The notes: generated from the sequence alone by a model not told the origin. Positions 22,603-34,001 are shown, numbered from the stretch's first letter. The stretch is 64,000 bases of DNA from Coix lacryma-jobi var. lacryma-jobi (GCA_009763385.1 CM019826.1:60826968-60890967), one strand, 5' to 3'. Translations and numbers: made by a program.

Positions 22603-24150
22603 AGACTTAGACCAAGAAAGTATGGAAGAAAATGTCTGCACCTAAGAGGTACAATCGATAACAACTTTCTAAACGTCTGACATACCTTGGGTGGTCTGAA
22701 TCAAGGAAATGTCCGGTTCATCGGACCTAAATATCCGAACCTTCGCCAAAAGGTAAAAATCGGTAGTTATCTTTATATTTACTTTGCTGCATATTTCTCA
22801 TATTTAATTCTTAGTTGTTTATTGCATCATCATATTTAATTCACAAACATTTTTATTTCTGCATTATATTAGAAAAGAAAATAAAAATATTGCATTTGTT
22901 ACACTACATCATAAACAATGAAGCCCCATGAGAATAATTCTATGGTGTGTAAAAACCCACAGGAATGTTCACCGTGGTGGCATAAAATAATAATAATATA
23001 ATACTAAAAATAAATATGCATGTATTCATCCTGTTGCATTTTCTCTTGCATGATAAAAAATATAAAAACATAAAAATATTGAGAAAGAGATCTTAATGAA
23101 ATTCTGGACAGCTAAGGCTTGAGTGGCCGACCGCTAATACTTAATCTGTTCCACAAGTTTTGTTGTCTATTTGAGTTTCACAGGATTTGAAAGGCCAAGA
23201 AAAGCTGACGAGCAAGTGAATGTTCCATCCACTATTGGAGCACTGTCTCAACAAACATCAACATCAATCAAAGTTCTAATCGAGGAAGGACATATCCACT
23301 GCCAGTATGCTACATTACAAGATCGAACGACTACGTCAACATTCAGCTTGGAGGAAGGCACCCCATGTATCCACGTAAGTATCTTTATCCTCTTAAGTTT
23401 TTCATTCTATAAACAAAATAAAAACACCAAAAATATGTGAGCACATGAAGGCTCACCCTTAAAAAGAAAAGAACAAAAGTATGTGGGCACATGAAGGCTC
23501 ACCATTAATTAAAAAAAAGAGACAAAAATATATGGGCACATGAAAGCTCAACGCTATTAAGGGAACCAGCTTGGGGGAGACGCACCCCCGTTATCTTCGC
23601 GATTCAGGTATGTCTTTATTATTACTACTACTACTATTATTAGCTTTTATCTTAAAGTGTGTTAGATTAATAAAATAGTGTGTCTAGTTTGTTTTAAGAA
23701 GTTGATGACTAAAACCCTCTCTCTCTAATCTTTTGCATGGAAATGATGAATAGTTGCTCTATCTAATTTCTTTCAAATACCTAGTCTTCAAAGCATAAGT
23801 TCTCCTCATTGATAATGATGCCTTAAAATAAAATTAATACATGGATGACAAATACTTAATCTAAGGTCTAGGTGATTGGGATATGACATGTGATGATCTG
23901 AGCTGCTATTATCTTGTTCTAAACAACACTAAAGTTCCAGAGATTTCTAAATATGAATTGCATTGAGTTAAATTAAGCTTTGTTGACCCTATGAGTAGTT
24001 TATCATACCATTGAATTGCGATCACTTACACATTTCATCCATCTTTTGCATAAATGCTCATAATTATCTGTCGCTACCCTCTCAGAAGTTTGTTGCAAGC
24101 ATGTGGCTATTAAAAAAAAGAGAAGAAAAAAAAAGAGAAAAGAAAGAAAA
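22603..24150 (+). other. Element D 3' non-coding region
   Basis: A/T-rich, with no gene seen. It includes three tandem copies of a unit of about 55-60 bp containing tatgtgggcacatgaa-gctca between about 23430 and 23555. Low-complexity A/G runs follow near 24110-24165. Confidence 0.5.
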
Positions 24151-24165
24151 AAAAGAGAGAAAGAT

Positions 24166-24250
24166 CCGAGGAAATAAAAAGGGACAAGTGTCCGAAACCT
24201 CAAAAAGATAGATCCCGAGGAAATAAAAAGGGACAAGTGTCCGGAACCTC
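24166..24250 (+). repeat. Two-copy repeat with a ggacaagtgtcc core, then a perfect palindrome
   Basis: Two units, 49 bp apart, read gaggaaataaaaagggacaa followed by gtgtccg-aacctcaaaaa. The cores are at 24182-24193 and 24231-24242. At 24285-24296 lies the perfect palindrome gggcacgtgccc. Compare the duplicated core of element C at 3742-3836. Confidence 0.7.
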
Positions 24251-24558
24251 AAAAAAGAAAGAAAGAAAAAAATGTCAGAAAAATGGGCACGTGCCCGACA
24301 GTAGAATTAGCCTAATAGTCATATGTCTCTGATAGACAGAAGAGAGTCAATATTTTCAAAAGAACATTCGACTCCATTTTTCCATACACATGCACTTCTT
24401 GATTGAATGGTTGGTTGACATTCTCTTTGGATCCATTGTTTAATTTGACAACATATGTATTAATGCTTTTGAAAATCAATTAAAACTCCGTGATAAAGGT
24501 GAAGTGAAAGAACTAGAGACATAGTGCTTGATTTGATCGTTCAATCTCTCAATTACTC

Positions 24559-24837
24559 AAGAATCATACTCTGTTATGACCTTTTATGGCAACTTCCCCA
24601 TTAAGAATAATAAACATATCACTCTTAAGTTGGATTTAGATAACCTTAGTGATCCCCTCTATACTTTTAGTTTCTCCATCCTTGTTAGTTACTCAGGGGT
24701 TATACGCTTGAGACTTAACACTATCCGTTCCTTTGGGTTCAATATTAAAACTGGGTTACTCCGGTGAAGTGCTACATCGGTAGATTTTATCTGTGCGCTT
24801 GCGGATAAAGTAGAGTGTGCATTAATTTATACCAACA
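24559..24837 (+). repeat. Element D 3' LTR, 5'-truncated
   Basis: Matches the last 279 bp of the 5' LTR and ends ccaaca, followed by the TSD gacag. About 1040 bp of the LTR and its PPT are missing. Confidence 0.88.
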
Positions 24838-24946
24838 GACAGCGATAAGTGAAGACTTGCAGGTGTACGGGGTGCACAGGCGGTGCATCCCTCTACGGCG
24901 TCGGTTTGGTGGTTGAGCCACAGAAAAACCACCGAGTGGACGGTTT

Positions 24947-25164
24947 CCAAGTTTGGGCCTCAAAACCTGGGTGCGGCCGGTTTTCGAGTTTGGGCCACAA
25001 AACTCGGGCTAAGGACGGTTTCCAGGTTTCGTCCTCAAAACCTGGGCGCTGGTGGGTTTCTGAGTTTGGGCCACAAAACTCAGGCGATGGACGACAGGTT
25101 TCTCGGTTTCGGCCACAAAAACTGGGGAAGGCCCAGGTTTCTCGGTTTCAGCCTCAAAACCGGG
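24947..25164 (+). repeat. Array of six co-varying stem-loops in S LTR1
   Basis: Units at 24947-24970, 24985-25006, 25022-25045, 25060-25083, about 25102-25126 and 25141-25164. Each is tttc, a 6-8 bp arm, a central ggcc-ca type core, and the complementary arm. Arms differ between units (ccaggttt/aaacctgg, cgagttt/aaactcg, ctgagttt/aaactcag, cggttt/aaaccg) yet stay complementary. Same array at 34346-34562 and 51622-51797. Confidence 0.85.
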
Positions 25165-25371
25165 GGGAGGTCCGTGAAAAGGATGAGTGGCGCATTAGCG
25201 GCACGCGGCAGCATCAGGTGAGGTCGCGTCGAGGAGAAGCTATCGGATGTGCTGGCGTGGCCGTCGGATCGACTACACTCTCGAGTTGGTCAGGAATACC
25301 CTTAGGGTTAGCCTGCTCGCTCATTAGCAGTAGGGGTAGAAGGGGAATAATTGTATTGGGTTATATAAGGA

Positions 25372-25378
25372 GTGGCAA
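25372..25378 (+). promoter_or_regulatory. TATA box of S LTR1
   Basis: TATATAA in ggttatataaggagtg, conserved in LTR2 at 38347-38353. The third LTR (near 51990) has gctatattagg, so its box is weakened. Confidence 0.6.
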
Positions 25379-25960
25379 CCCCTCCCTCCATTCTATCTCA
25401 GCCATTGCTATTTTCATTCTAGGTTTCCCGCTCTACCAATCCCTGCTGTAGCGACTGAGATCCGCAGAGACGGTGAACAATACCTCTGTGTATTTGGATT
25501 TTGCGGAAACGAGACCGAATTCCTGTTGTCTCCTCGTGGGGACGAATTTTGGCTGGCAATCGTGATTGTGATTCGCGTTTTGGACTTGTTCTTCGCGTTC
25601 TTCTTTTCTTCACGATTTTCCTATCACTCGATCTCCCTCCTCGCTGCATCTTTTTCGAATCCACTAGAATCAACTTGTTCTTTGATGTGAGGAGAACATT
25701 TCTACCGAAGGAATTCATCTCTACCCTCACGAACAAGTAGATCGGGTCAATTCAAGTTTCATGGTAACTTTTTCATTCCTACACCTTCCCCTTCGATTTC
25801 CCGGAGTTTTAGTTGATTTGAGCGGATGATTTCTTGGGGATAGTCTTCCAACTACCTCGTGATCATCTTCTCCAATTTTCGAATCAAGGGATTTTGATTT
25901 GGATCGAATTTGAGGAGATTTGGGAGAAGGGCGATTGAAATCGCCCTCCCTGAGTGGTCA

Positions 25961-26219
25961 CGGACAGTCCGCCACTTAGGGCGCGGACAGTCCGCGCGTC
26001 GGGGCTGAGCCAGTTCAGTGGCTGCGCGTCTCGGTCACTTTGCCTCGGTTTGACCAGCGGACAGTCCGCCGTTGTCATCCGCGGACAGTCCGGGATCGTC
26101 CAGGGAGACTTCAGCAGCAGTGTTGTTCTTTGTTTCTTGCTGGCGAACAGTCCGCTAGTGGACCGCGGACAGTCCGCAGTAGGCCCGGACAGTCCGGCAC
26201 CAGGAGCCCGGACAGTCCG
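25961..26219 (+). repeat. Eight dispersed cggacagtccg palindromes in S LTR1
   Basis: Copies at 25961, 25984, 26058, 26082, 26144 (cgaacagtccg), 26166, 26186 and 26209, each 11 bp. Flanking bases often extend the dyad, as in gcgcggacagtccgcgc. Repeated palindromes of this kind have been described from Sirevirus LTRs. More decayed copies are present in LTR2 (38943-39201) and LTR3 (52580-52612). Confidence 0.85.
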
Positions 26220-26635
26220 CCAACCTGCTGTAGGTTGTGATTTAGTGCGTCTGCTCTCCCGACTTTTCCGTTTGGTTTCCGGACTTCTCGTTTGCTCCTA
26301 GAGTTCAGCAAGGAACCTCTCTAGGTATCTTTGCTACTTGTTGGCATCGGTATTTGGAGGAATTCCGATGTAGCCTTCCATCTACGTTTGGGAGTCGGTT
26401 TTTGGGTTTGAACTTGAGCCGGAGTTTTTGGTGTTTTGCTTGCTCTCATTTGGTGGTGCCTCGCTGTGATCCTAAGGATCATCCACCCTCTTCCAAGGGT
26501 CGTGGGCATCACGTTTGCACTCAAAGCTTTTGGGGGTTGATTTGTCAGGACAGAGGCCAGAGTTTCGAAAGAAATTTTTAGGCTCCCATTCACCCCCCTC
26601 TGGTCGCTTTCTGGTAGCGTTCTCGGTCCTTCAAT

Positions 26636-26650
26636 TGGTATCAGAGCAGG
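26636..26650 (+). other. Element S primer binding site (initiator tRNA-Met type)
   Basis: tggtatcagagcagg, two bases after the LTR end. This is the standard Copia PBS complementary to initiator tRNA-Met. Confidence 0.9.
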
Positions 26651-26696
26651 TTAAGGATCTTCTACCTTAGCCGGTTCCAGATCCACAGAAGGCGAC

Positions 26697-28910
26697 ATGG
26701 ATCGCGGCATGGGCAATCCGCCGTTTTTATGGGACGAACTATGCGTATTGGAAGATACGCATGTCAGCCTATCTTCAGAGTATGGGTGCTTCTATTTGGG
26801 ATATTTGCAACTCTGCAGATTACGTGGTCTTGGATGCTTGTGTTACTCAACATCTGATTGATGAGCACAATGCCAATAGCTGAGCCCGTAATGCTCTTTT
26901 CTCCTGTTTGAGCATGTCTGAGTTTGATCGCGTTTCTCACCTCGCTACGGCTCGGGAGATTTGGGCTACCCTCATGCGTTTTCATGAGGGAACCACTCAA
27001 GTCAAAACCCGTCTCTATGAGTCGCACAAGCGAGAGTATGAGAAATTCCGACACATGCCTTGCGAGAGCATAGAAAGTTTATTCGCTCGCTTTCACGTGA
27101 TTGTCAATAGGATGAGGGCTAACAAGGAGCTGTTGCCTTTCGATGATCATGAGAGAGCTCTCAAGCTACTCCATACTCTTGATCGGTCGGTGTGGGATTC
27201 CAAGGTTCAGGCGATCATCGAGTCGCCTAACTATGAGACTCTCACGTGCGATGAGCTCTTTAGTAAGCTCAAGTCCAGTGAGATTGACGCCATGGCGAGG
27301 GCTTCTTATGAAAATCCTTCTGGCCCGTCGATGGCTTTGGTTTCTGGCTCTTCTGCTAACCCCTCTGGAGGCTTTGCATTGTCTTCTCTGCTTTCCGTCA
27401 TAGTGGAGCAGCTGGAGTTCATGGCGGATGATGAGTTGGCCTTGCTTGCCAACCAGCTCTCGCGGTTTCACAACAACCGCATGAACCATCGCCGCGGAGG
27501 AGAACGAGGTGGCTGCTACGAGTGTGGAGGCTCGGACCACTTCATCGCTAATTGCCCGAAGAGGAACAAGCAAGCCTTTGGCAAGGCGGATCACGACGAC
27601 AAGTACGACTCCGTCAAGCGCAAGGAGATGTACGTCCCCACAAAGCACAAGCGAAGGGGCGGCTTCAACAAGGAGTACATCAAGGAGGAGTACTTGGAGA
27701 AGGCCCAGGCTGAGCAGTGTGCTTTCTTTGCCACGCTCAGCAACGTTGACGACCCGGATGATGACTCCGCTGCATCAAGCGACGATGAGTCCAAGAAGAA
27801 GAAGATCGAGGACAAGCTGAACGGCCTCTGTTTCTTTGCCGACAACGAGGGCTTCTGTACCATGGCCCTCGGCGATGGGGTCAACAGCGAGCTGGAGGAG
27901 ATCCTCGGAATGATGACGACGATGACACCTCATAGGTATCACAGACCACCGATGAGCTTTCTACTGAGGTCGATAAACTTACTGCTGCCCTCCTTTGTCA
28001 AGATAAGCTGCTTAGGCGTGCTGCTAGAGAGAGGAAGGAGTTTAGGCAGAAGTGGGAGGATGCAGTGAAGGAGCTTGAGTCTGTCAAGTCCACCGTTGTT
28101 GTGACTGAGTAGGATGAGTGTGAGATGTGTTCCAAGCACATGACTGACCTTCTCACTTTGAGGGGGAAGTATGTTGCTTTGGTTGGAGAGGTGGATGAGC
28201 TTAGGGTTAGACCCGTGTTGCAGGGTGCGTGCAAATCTTGTGCAGGCTTGCAATCCGAGTTGACAGAGAAGAATGCCAAGATTGTGTCTCTTGAGAAGGC
28301 CAGCTCGGATAACACTTGTGTGTCTAGGTGTGCCCTTTGTGAGGGTTTGGAGATGGAGATTGCAAATGTGAAGCATGATAAGATGCAAACCATGGAAGAA
28401 AACACATACCTTTGGACCATCTTGTCATGAGTATCTAGTGGTGAGCCACAACTTGAGATGATGATTGCCCAATTTAAACGTGTTGCTGGAGGTCCTGGTG
28501 CTGGTTTTGCTCAGGGTGTTGAGAGTGCTACATCCTTTGGGAAGGTTGGAGAGTTTAGTGGTCTTAAGCCGAGTGAGAAGCCCAACTCCACCACTACTCC
28601 CAAACTAATCAAGATTCCACCCAAAGAGCCTCTTAAGCCAAACACCAAGGATGGAGTGTTTGTGGAACCTCCAAGAGCTCCACCCAAGAAACAAACATGG
28701 GCTCCAAAACCAAACCACCTTAGGAACAAGCTAGACACTATGCCACCAATCCATGAGGAGCTCATGCCACAAAAGAACCAAATGATCCACACACAATACC
28801 GTGAGTTCCAACAACCCACTATGAGAGCGGAAGGTACCACTGTGAGCACTGTGGGAGAGATGGATACTTGAGGGAGTTTTGCTTTCGACGCAAGAGAGAG
28901 GAGCGCCGTG
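26697..28910 (+). pseudogene. Element S gag, first copy
   Basis: ATG at 26697 (MDRGMGNPPF). A 2-bp loss near 26727 (tttttatggg, against tttttcgatggg at 39705) shifts the frame. A TGA stands at 26881-26883 where the second copy has CGA. The main frame (26908-27915) covers the capsid (DRVSHLATAREIWATL, LKLLHTLDRSVW) and a zinc knuckle CYECGGSDHFIANC. After a further shift near 27915 a long glutamate/lysine-rich, coiled-coil-like part follows, with a TAG at 28110-28112 and TGA at 28428-28430. A second knuckle-like motif CEHCGRDGYLREFC near 28832-28880 has Tyr where His is expected. Long gag proteins with such C-terminal extensions are typical of Sireviruses. Confidence 0.85.
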
Positions 28911-29321
28911 CAAAGGAGATGAACAACTCGGACATGTACCATCCTTTCCATGATGTACATACGCCAAAGGTTCAAAGGAGAGCTGCTAGGCCTAGAGGTC
29001 CAATGTCTCAAGGTCCTAGGCCTCAAGGAGGACGTGCCCAACGGGATCCTGCTTTTGTAGGCTATGGACCAGGTGGCGGTGGCTTTGTTGTTGAGCGTTA
29101 CCCCCACCGCGTTTTGAGTATCGCAATGGACGCTCTTCCCTTAGCGGACCACATTTTCCTATACGTGGTGATCGCTTTCCCCGTAGACGTGCTAGGAATG
29201 GTTTTGCTACTAACCGTTCTTTTGAGCAGCCGGCCCAACACTGGTACACTTCCCATTTTACTCACTCTAGTGTTGGACCGTATGGTCACCCTATGTCTTT
29301 TTATTGATGTAGGTAAAACGA

Positions 29322-32300
29322 TTGGAGGACATTTGGTTGGTGGATTTTGGGTGCTCAAGGCATATGACCGGAAACGCCAAGTGGTTCTCCAGTCTTAGTC
29401 CAGTTGCTTTAAAGGAGTTTATCACCTTCGGCTACAATAGCAAAGGTAAAGTGTTGTCTCGTGGGTCGGTGCAAGTTAATGAGCACTTTGTGTTGCGCGA
29501 TGTTGCTCTTGTTTCTAACTTGCATTTTAATCTTCTTTCCATTTCGCAACTTTTTGATGATGACTATGAGATTCATTTTAAGCCGAATCTCAGTCGTATT
29601 TTGGATCCTCAGGGCAATCTTGTATGTTTGATTTCGCCCTTTGGGAAAGTCTTTCGTGCGAATTTCTTGGAGTCGTTTGGAATTTCTCGTTGTCTTGTGG
29701 CTAGACCTTCCTCCTCTGATCTTTGGAAGTGGCATAGGAGACTCGGTCACCTGAGCTTCGACTTGCTTGCAAGGCTTTGTTCACTTGGCTTAATCCGAGG
29801 ATTACCCAAGTTGTGCATGGAGAAGGATTTTGTTTGCCATTCTTGTAGACATGGGAAAATGGTAGCCGCTCCCCACCATCCAGTGAATCAGGTTATGACT
29901 ATGCGCCCTGGAGAGCTTTTGCATATGGACCTTGTCGGTCCGGCTCGGGTGAGCTCAGTTGGTGGGAAGTGGAATGTGCTTGTTGTTGTTGATGATTTTT
30001 CGAGATATTTGCGGGTTTTCTTTCTAGCTGAGAAAACCGAGACTTTTGCTTTTACTCGCAATCTGATTTTGCGACTTCAGAACGAGTTCCCTAAGAACTT
30101 GATGAGAGCTATTCGTAGCGATAATGGTTATGAGTTTAAGAACTCGGATTTTGAGAAGTTTTGTGACTCTTTGGGTTTAGAGCATCAGTTTTCTCCCCCC
30201 TACACACCGCCTCAAAATGGTGTTGTAGAGAGGAAAAATCGGACCCTTGTAGAGATGGCCAGGACGATGCTCGATGAGCATAGGACTCCTAGGCGATATT
30301 GGGCTGAGGCTATCAACACTTCATGCTATATTTCCAATCGCATTTTTCTCCGTGTGTTCTTGAAGAAGACTTCTTATGAGTTGCGATTTGGGAAGCAACC
30401 CAAAGTGAGTTATTTTAGAGTTTTTGGTTGCCACTATTTTATACTCAAGAAAGGCAACTTGCACAAGTTTGAGTCTCGTTCTTCTGACGGTGTATTTTTG
30501 GGTTATGGTAATCATACTCGTGCATATCGTGTACTTAACCTTGATACTAACCGAGTCATGAAGACATCTGATGTCACTTTCGACGAGACCATGCATTGTC
30601 CTTCTTCTAGATTTGAGCGTGCAGGTGATCATGAGGTTGGAGAATCTCTTTTTGATGACGAGGAAGAGGGTGCTGAAGGGATGGATGGCACAACACCGCG
30701 TCCACCTGCTGTGCCTCTAGGATCGACTTCGACCACGACTGCTCGTGGCCCCGACCCATCTTCTTCCACTACATGGGGGCCGTGTGATCCACCACCTCGG
30801 GTTGTACCACTTGTACCCGAGGAGGCACTAGCTACTGTTGAGGGGGAGGTCACGTCAGCTAGAGAGGGACCACGACACATTCAGCGCCAACACCCTCCTC
30901 AACAGATGATCAGTAGCATCAACGAACGCGTTACTCGGTCAAGGTCACAAAAAATCTCTCACTTTGCTCATTCTACATTTGTTGCTGATTTTGAACCCCG
31001 AGATGTTGGACACACTTTATCTGATCCTGATTGGGTTAATTCCATGCATGAGGAGTTAGAAAACTTTGAGAGAAATCGGGTTTGGATTCTTGTTCCACCT
31101 CCTCCTGAGTGTCACCCTATTGGTACAAAATGGGTTTTCAAAAAACAAACAAGGAGAGGATGGCCACATTGTGAGAAACAAGGCCAGACTTGTAGCCCAA
31201 GGGTATAGTCAGAAGGAGGGGATAGACTATGAGGACACTTTTGCTTCTGTAGCTCATTTGGAGGCAATTAGGATCCTCTTGGCTTCTGCTGCATCCATGG
31301 GTTTCAAATTTTTTCAAATGGATGTCAACAGTGCCTTCCTAAATGGCTACATAGAAGAAGAGGTGTATGTGAGACAACCCTCCGGTTTTGAAAATCCCAA
31401 GTTTCCAAACCATGTTTTTAAACTTCACAAAGCTTTGTATGGTTTGAAACAAGCCCCTAGAGCCTGGTATGATAGGTTGAAAACCTTTTTGCTTGCTAAG
31501 GGTTTTAAAATGGGATGTGTAGATAAAACACTTTTTCTCCTCAAGCAAGGCAATGACACTTTGTTGGTTCAGATTTACGTGGATGATATCATTTTCGGTG
31601 GTTCTTCTCATGCTTTGGTTGCCAAGTTTGCAGATGTTATGAGCAGGGAATTTGAGATCAGCATGATGGGTGAGTTGACATTTTTCCTTGGGTTGCAAAT
31701 CAAGCAATCCCGAGAGGGGACGTTTGTGCACCAGGGCCAGTACACCAAGGACATATTGAAGAAGTTCGATATGGCTGAGGCCAAGCCTCTTCCAACACCC
31801 ATGTCGACCATGACGACCCTGGATGCGGACAAGGATGGAGAACCTGTGGAACAGAAGGAGTACCGGAGTATGATCGGATCGATGCTGTACCTGACGACGA
31901 CACGCCCGGACATTCATTTTGCGGTGTGCCTCTGCGCGCTTTCAGGCGTCGCCGCGCACTTCTCATCGTCAGGCGGTCAAGCACATTATGTGGTACTTAT
32001 GTTTCACACCTGAGTTCGGGATTTGGTATTCTGCTTCTTCCACCCTCTCCATTTGTGGTTACTCGGATGCAGATTTTGCTAGTTGCCGACTTGAGCGCAA
32101 GTCCACTTCTGGGACTTGTCAATTTTTGGGTTCCTCTTTTGTATCTTGGTCTTCTCGCAAGCAGTCTAGAGTCGCACAGTCCACAAAGACTGAATATGTT
32201 GCTGCGGCTAGCTGCTGTTCCCAGTTGCTATGGATGATGGTCACTTTGCGTGATTTTTGTCTGAGCTTTTCTCGAGTTCCATTGCTTTGTGACAGCACAA

Positions 32301-32510
32301 GTGCGATTAGCGTTGCTAAGAACCCTGTGCTGCATTCTAAGACCGAACACATTTATGTGCGCTTCATTTCTTGTGAGACCACTATGAGAAGGGTGATATC
32401 GACCTTCACCATGTCGATACTCATCTTCAGTTGGCAGATATTTTCACCAAGCCTTTGGACCAATCAACCTTTGCTAGGTTGAGAGGTGAGCTTGGTGTGT
32501 GTTTCCCCTT
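29322..32510 (+). pseudogene. Element S pol: protease, integrase, RT, RNase H
   Basis: Copia order. PR: WLVDFGCSRHMTG, where the usual Asp-Ser-Gly is Asp-Phe-Gly (29343-29351). Gag-pre-integrase: WKWHRRLGHLS and CHSCRHGK. IN triad intact: LHMDLVGP, AIRSDNGYEF, PPQNGVVERKNRTL. A proline/serine-rich linker follows. RT starts near 31020 (LSDPDWVNSMHEELENFERN), shifts one base in an A-run near 31140, and continues KARLVAQGYSQKEGIDYEDT to the catalytic box IYVDDIIFGG with both Asp intact. A further shift near 31935 leads to RNase H (YSDADFASC, STKTEYVAA, CDSTSAI). A last shift near 32380 precedes the end QLADIFTKPLD. At least three frameshifts and one active-site change make it inactive. Confidence 0.9.
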
Positions 32511-33989
32511 TTAGTTGTGGGAAACCTCTTGGATCTTGTATCATAGACTGACTTCTTTTGTTCTTGTTTAGTTTTTTTGCAATTCATCATTTTTGCATCT
32601 TTATCTTTTCGTGCTTCATGTCTATAATCTGTAGAATGAATCTATGCTCTGATTAGTGTATGCTTTGATGATATATGATGATGCTTGTAGCTTAGGCTCC
32701 TTTTGAGCACTGATACATGTTGTGAGCTGAGCTACTTTTCAGAACTGTGAATATGCTTAATTCAACATAAAATTTGAAACATGTTCACCATTGAGATTGG
32801 CAACTAGCATGTGTAGAATGTGTTTGAAGTCATCTGTGCTTTTCATATATGCTAGGTTGCTATGTCTCTAGTTCTGAGTCCTTCACTTGCTTGGTATGTT
32901 CATTTTCTGTTAAAATTTAAACCAAGTCTAAAGTGAATTGAAAAGATCGAGATGGGATTGCTTGTCAGCACATCACGGGATCGAGACAATTTCTCATTGC
33001 ACTTTGAGTTAAACTTGAGCCGTGTAGTGTAAGACCGAAACCGATGCTTCAAGCTTCTAATTGCTTTTGCATAGGCTTAGCTCGGTTGAAAAGTTAGGCA
33101 GTGACAAGTTTTCAACCTCTCGCAATCACATGCTGAAAATTTGACCTTGTGTATAATCACCGCTGCAACTCAGATAAATTTTGAAAACACAAGTCTATGT
33201 TTCATTCTATAGCATGATGATTGAACTTTGCTAGGGGTAGTTCACCTTGTATACATGTTTAGCACTTGTGTAACTTCCTGTCTATACATGTTTTGTGCTA
33301 TTTTGATGGTGAAACCCTTTCTGAATGGCTTACCAAATCTGCTCACTTTGCTCAGATGTTCATATTTCGTATTCGGTGATCAGTTTGAGCCTTTGCTGGC
33401 ATTTTTACTTGTTGTTGAGTCATCAGATCAGCACTATTTAGAGCATCTATTCTTTCCATCGACTATATACCTGAAGCTGCTAACCTGCATTTGTGACTCA
33501 TATGCATTTGCCTTGTTGTGTGCATTTTCAACTAAGGGGGAGAAATTTGACAAATCAAGTCCCTAGTTGTGTGCACTATTGAAGGGGGAGTTTGCTCACT
33601 TGTTTTATTTGACAAGTTTTGTTGGTCAATTGGTTCAAAGCGTTTTTCAATTGTGTTTTTCAATTGGTTCGGAGCGTTTTTCAGGTAGTTGTGTTAAGCC
33701 TTTGCCTCTTTCTGGAGGGACTAGTTGATTTACTCAGTTTTTGGCTTTCGTGCTCTGAATTTCACGCTAGCGGTGTTGAGCCCGTTCTGCCTCTTCTTGA
33801 GGGGTAGCTTTGCTTTGCTTGGTTGCATCGAGCCGTTGCCCATGTCTTTGGGAACCAAGTTGTCTCGCACACTCCATTCGACTTCTCTTGGCTTTGGTTT
33901 GCTTCTGGTCGATTGGTTGAGTTCACTTCCCTCTTCTCTCTTTCTTTATACTCTATATGATTTGTGCTGGTAGTTGACAATGCACTCAT
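32511..33989 (+). other. Element S 3' region between pol and LTR2
   Basis: About 1.5 kb without a convincing gene. The frames at 33228-33566, 33619-33807 and 33725-33973 are hydrophobic but have no recognisable domain, and I see no envelope signature. Three purine tracts lie here: aagggggagaaa (33534-33545), gaagggggag (33581-33590) and gaagggggaga (33990-34000) just before the LTR. Confidence 0.6.
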
Positions 33990-34000
33990 GAAGGGGGAGA
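33990..34000 (+). other. Element S polypurine tract adjacent to LTR2
   Basis: gaagggggaga immediately before the LTR2 start at 34002. Two similar tracts lie 400-460 bp upstream. Multiple PPTs upstream of the 3' LTR are a reported Sirevirus trait. Confidence 0.75.
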
Positions 34001-34001
34001 C

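Larger units (their letters stand above)
17930..24837 (+). mobile_element. Element D: degenerate Athila-like Ty3/gypsy element
   Basis: 6908 bp flanked by a perfect gacag TSD, ends tgttgac...ccaaca. The 5' LTR is full length (17930-19247). The 3' LTR retains only its last 279 bp (24559-24837), so the internal end and most of the 3' LTR were deleted. A tRNA-Asp-type PBS is at 19256-19273. The interior has lost gag, RT and IN; only two protease C-terminal fragments remain (20872-21087 and 22283-22602). D sits inside LTR1 of S and is therefore younger than S. Confidence 0.88.
24838..26633 (+). repeat. Element S LTR1, right part
   Basis: Continues LTR1 after D. It contains the stem-loop array (24947-25164), a TATATAA box (25372-25378) in ggttatataagg, and eight copies of the imperfect palindrome cggacagtccg (25961-26219). 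It ends ggtccttca, two bases before the PBS. The open frames 24849-25451 and 25954-26301 are products of these repeats, not genes. Confidence 0.9.

Noticed and set aside
24849..25451. 200-codon open frame in the S LTR as a gene
   Set aside because: It runs through the stem-loop array; its repeated peptide motifs are translations of the repeat, and the same frame is broken in LTR2 and LTR3.
25961..26219. Repeated cggacagtccg units as a CRISPR array
   Set aside because: Units are 11 bp, unevenly spaced, in a plant LTR; there is no constant spacer length and no cas gene.
33228..33973. Envelope-like gene downstream of S pol
   Set aside because: The frames are short and separate, with no coherent signal peptide, transmembrane and coiled-coil order.
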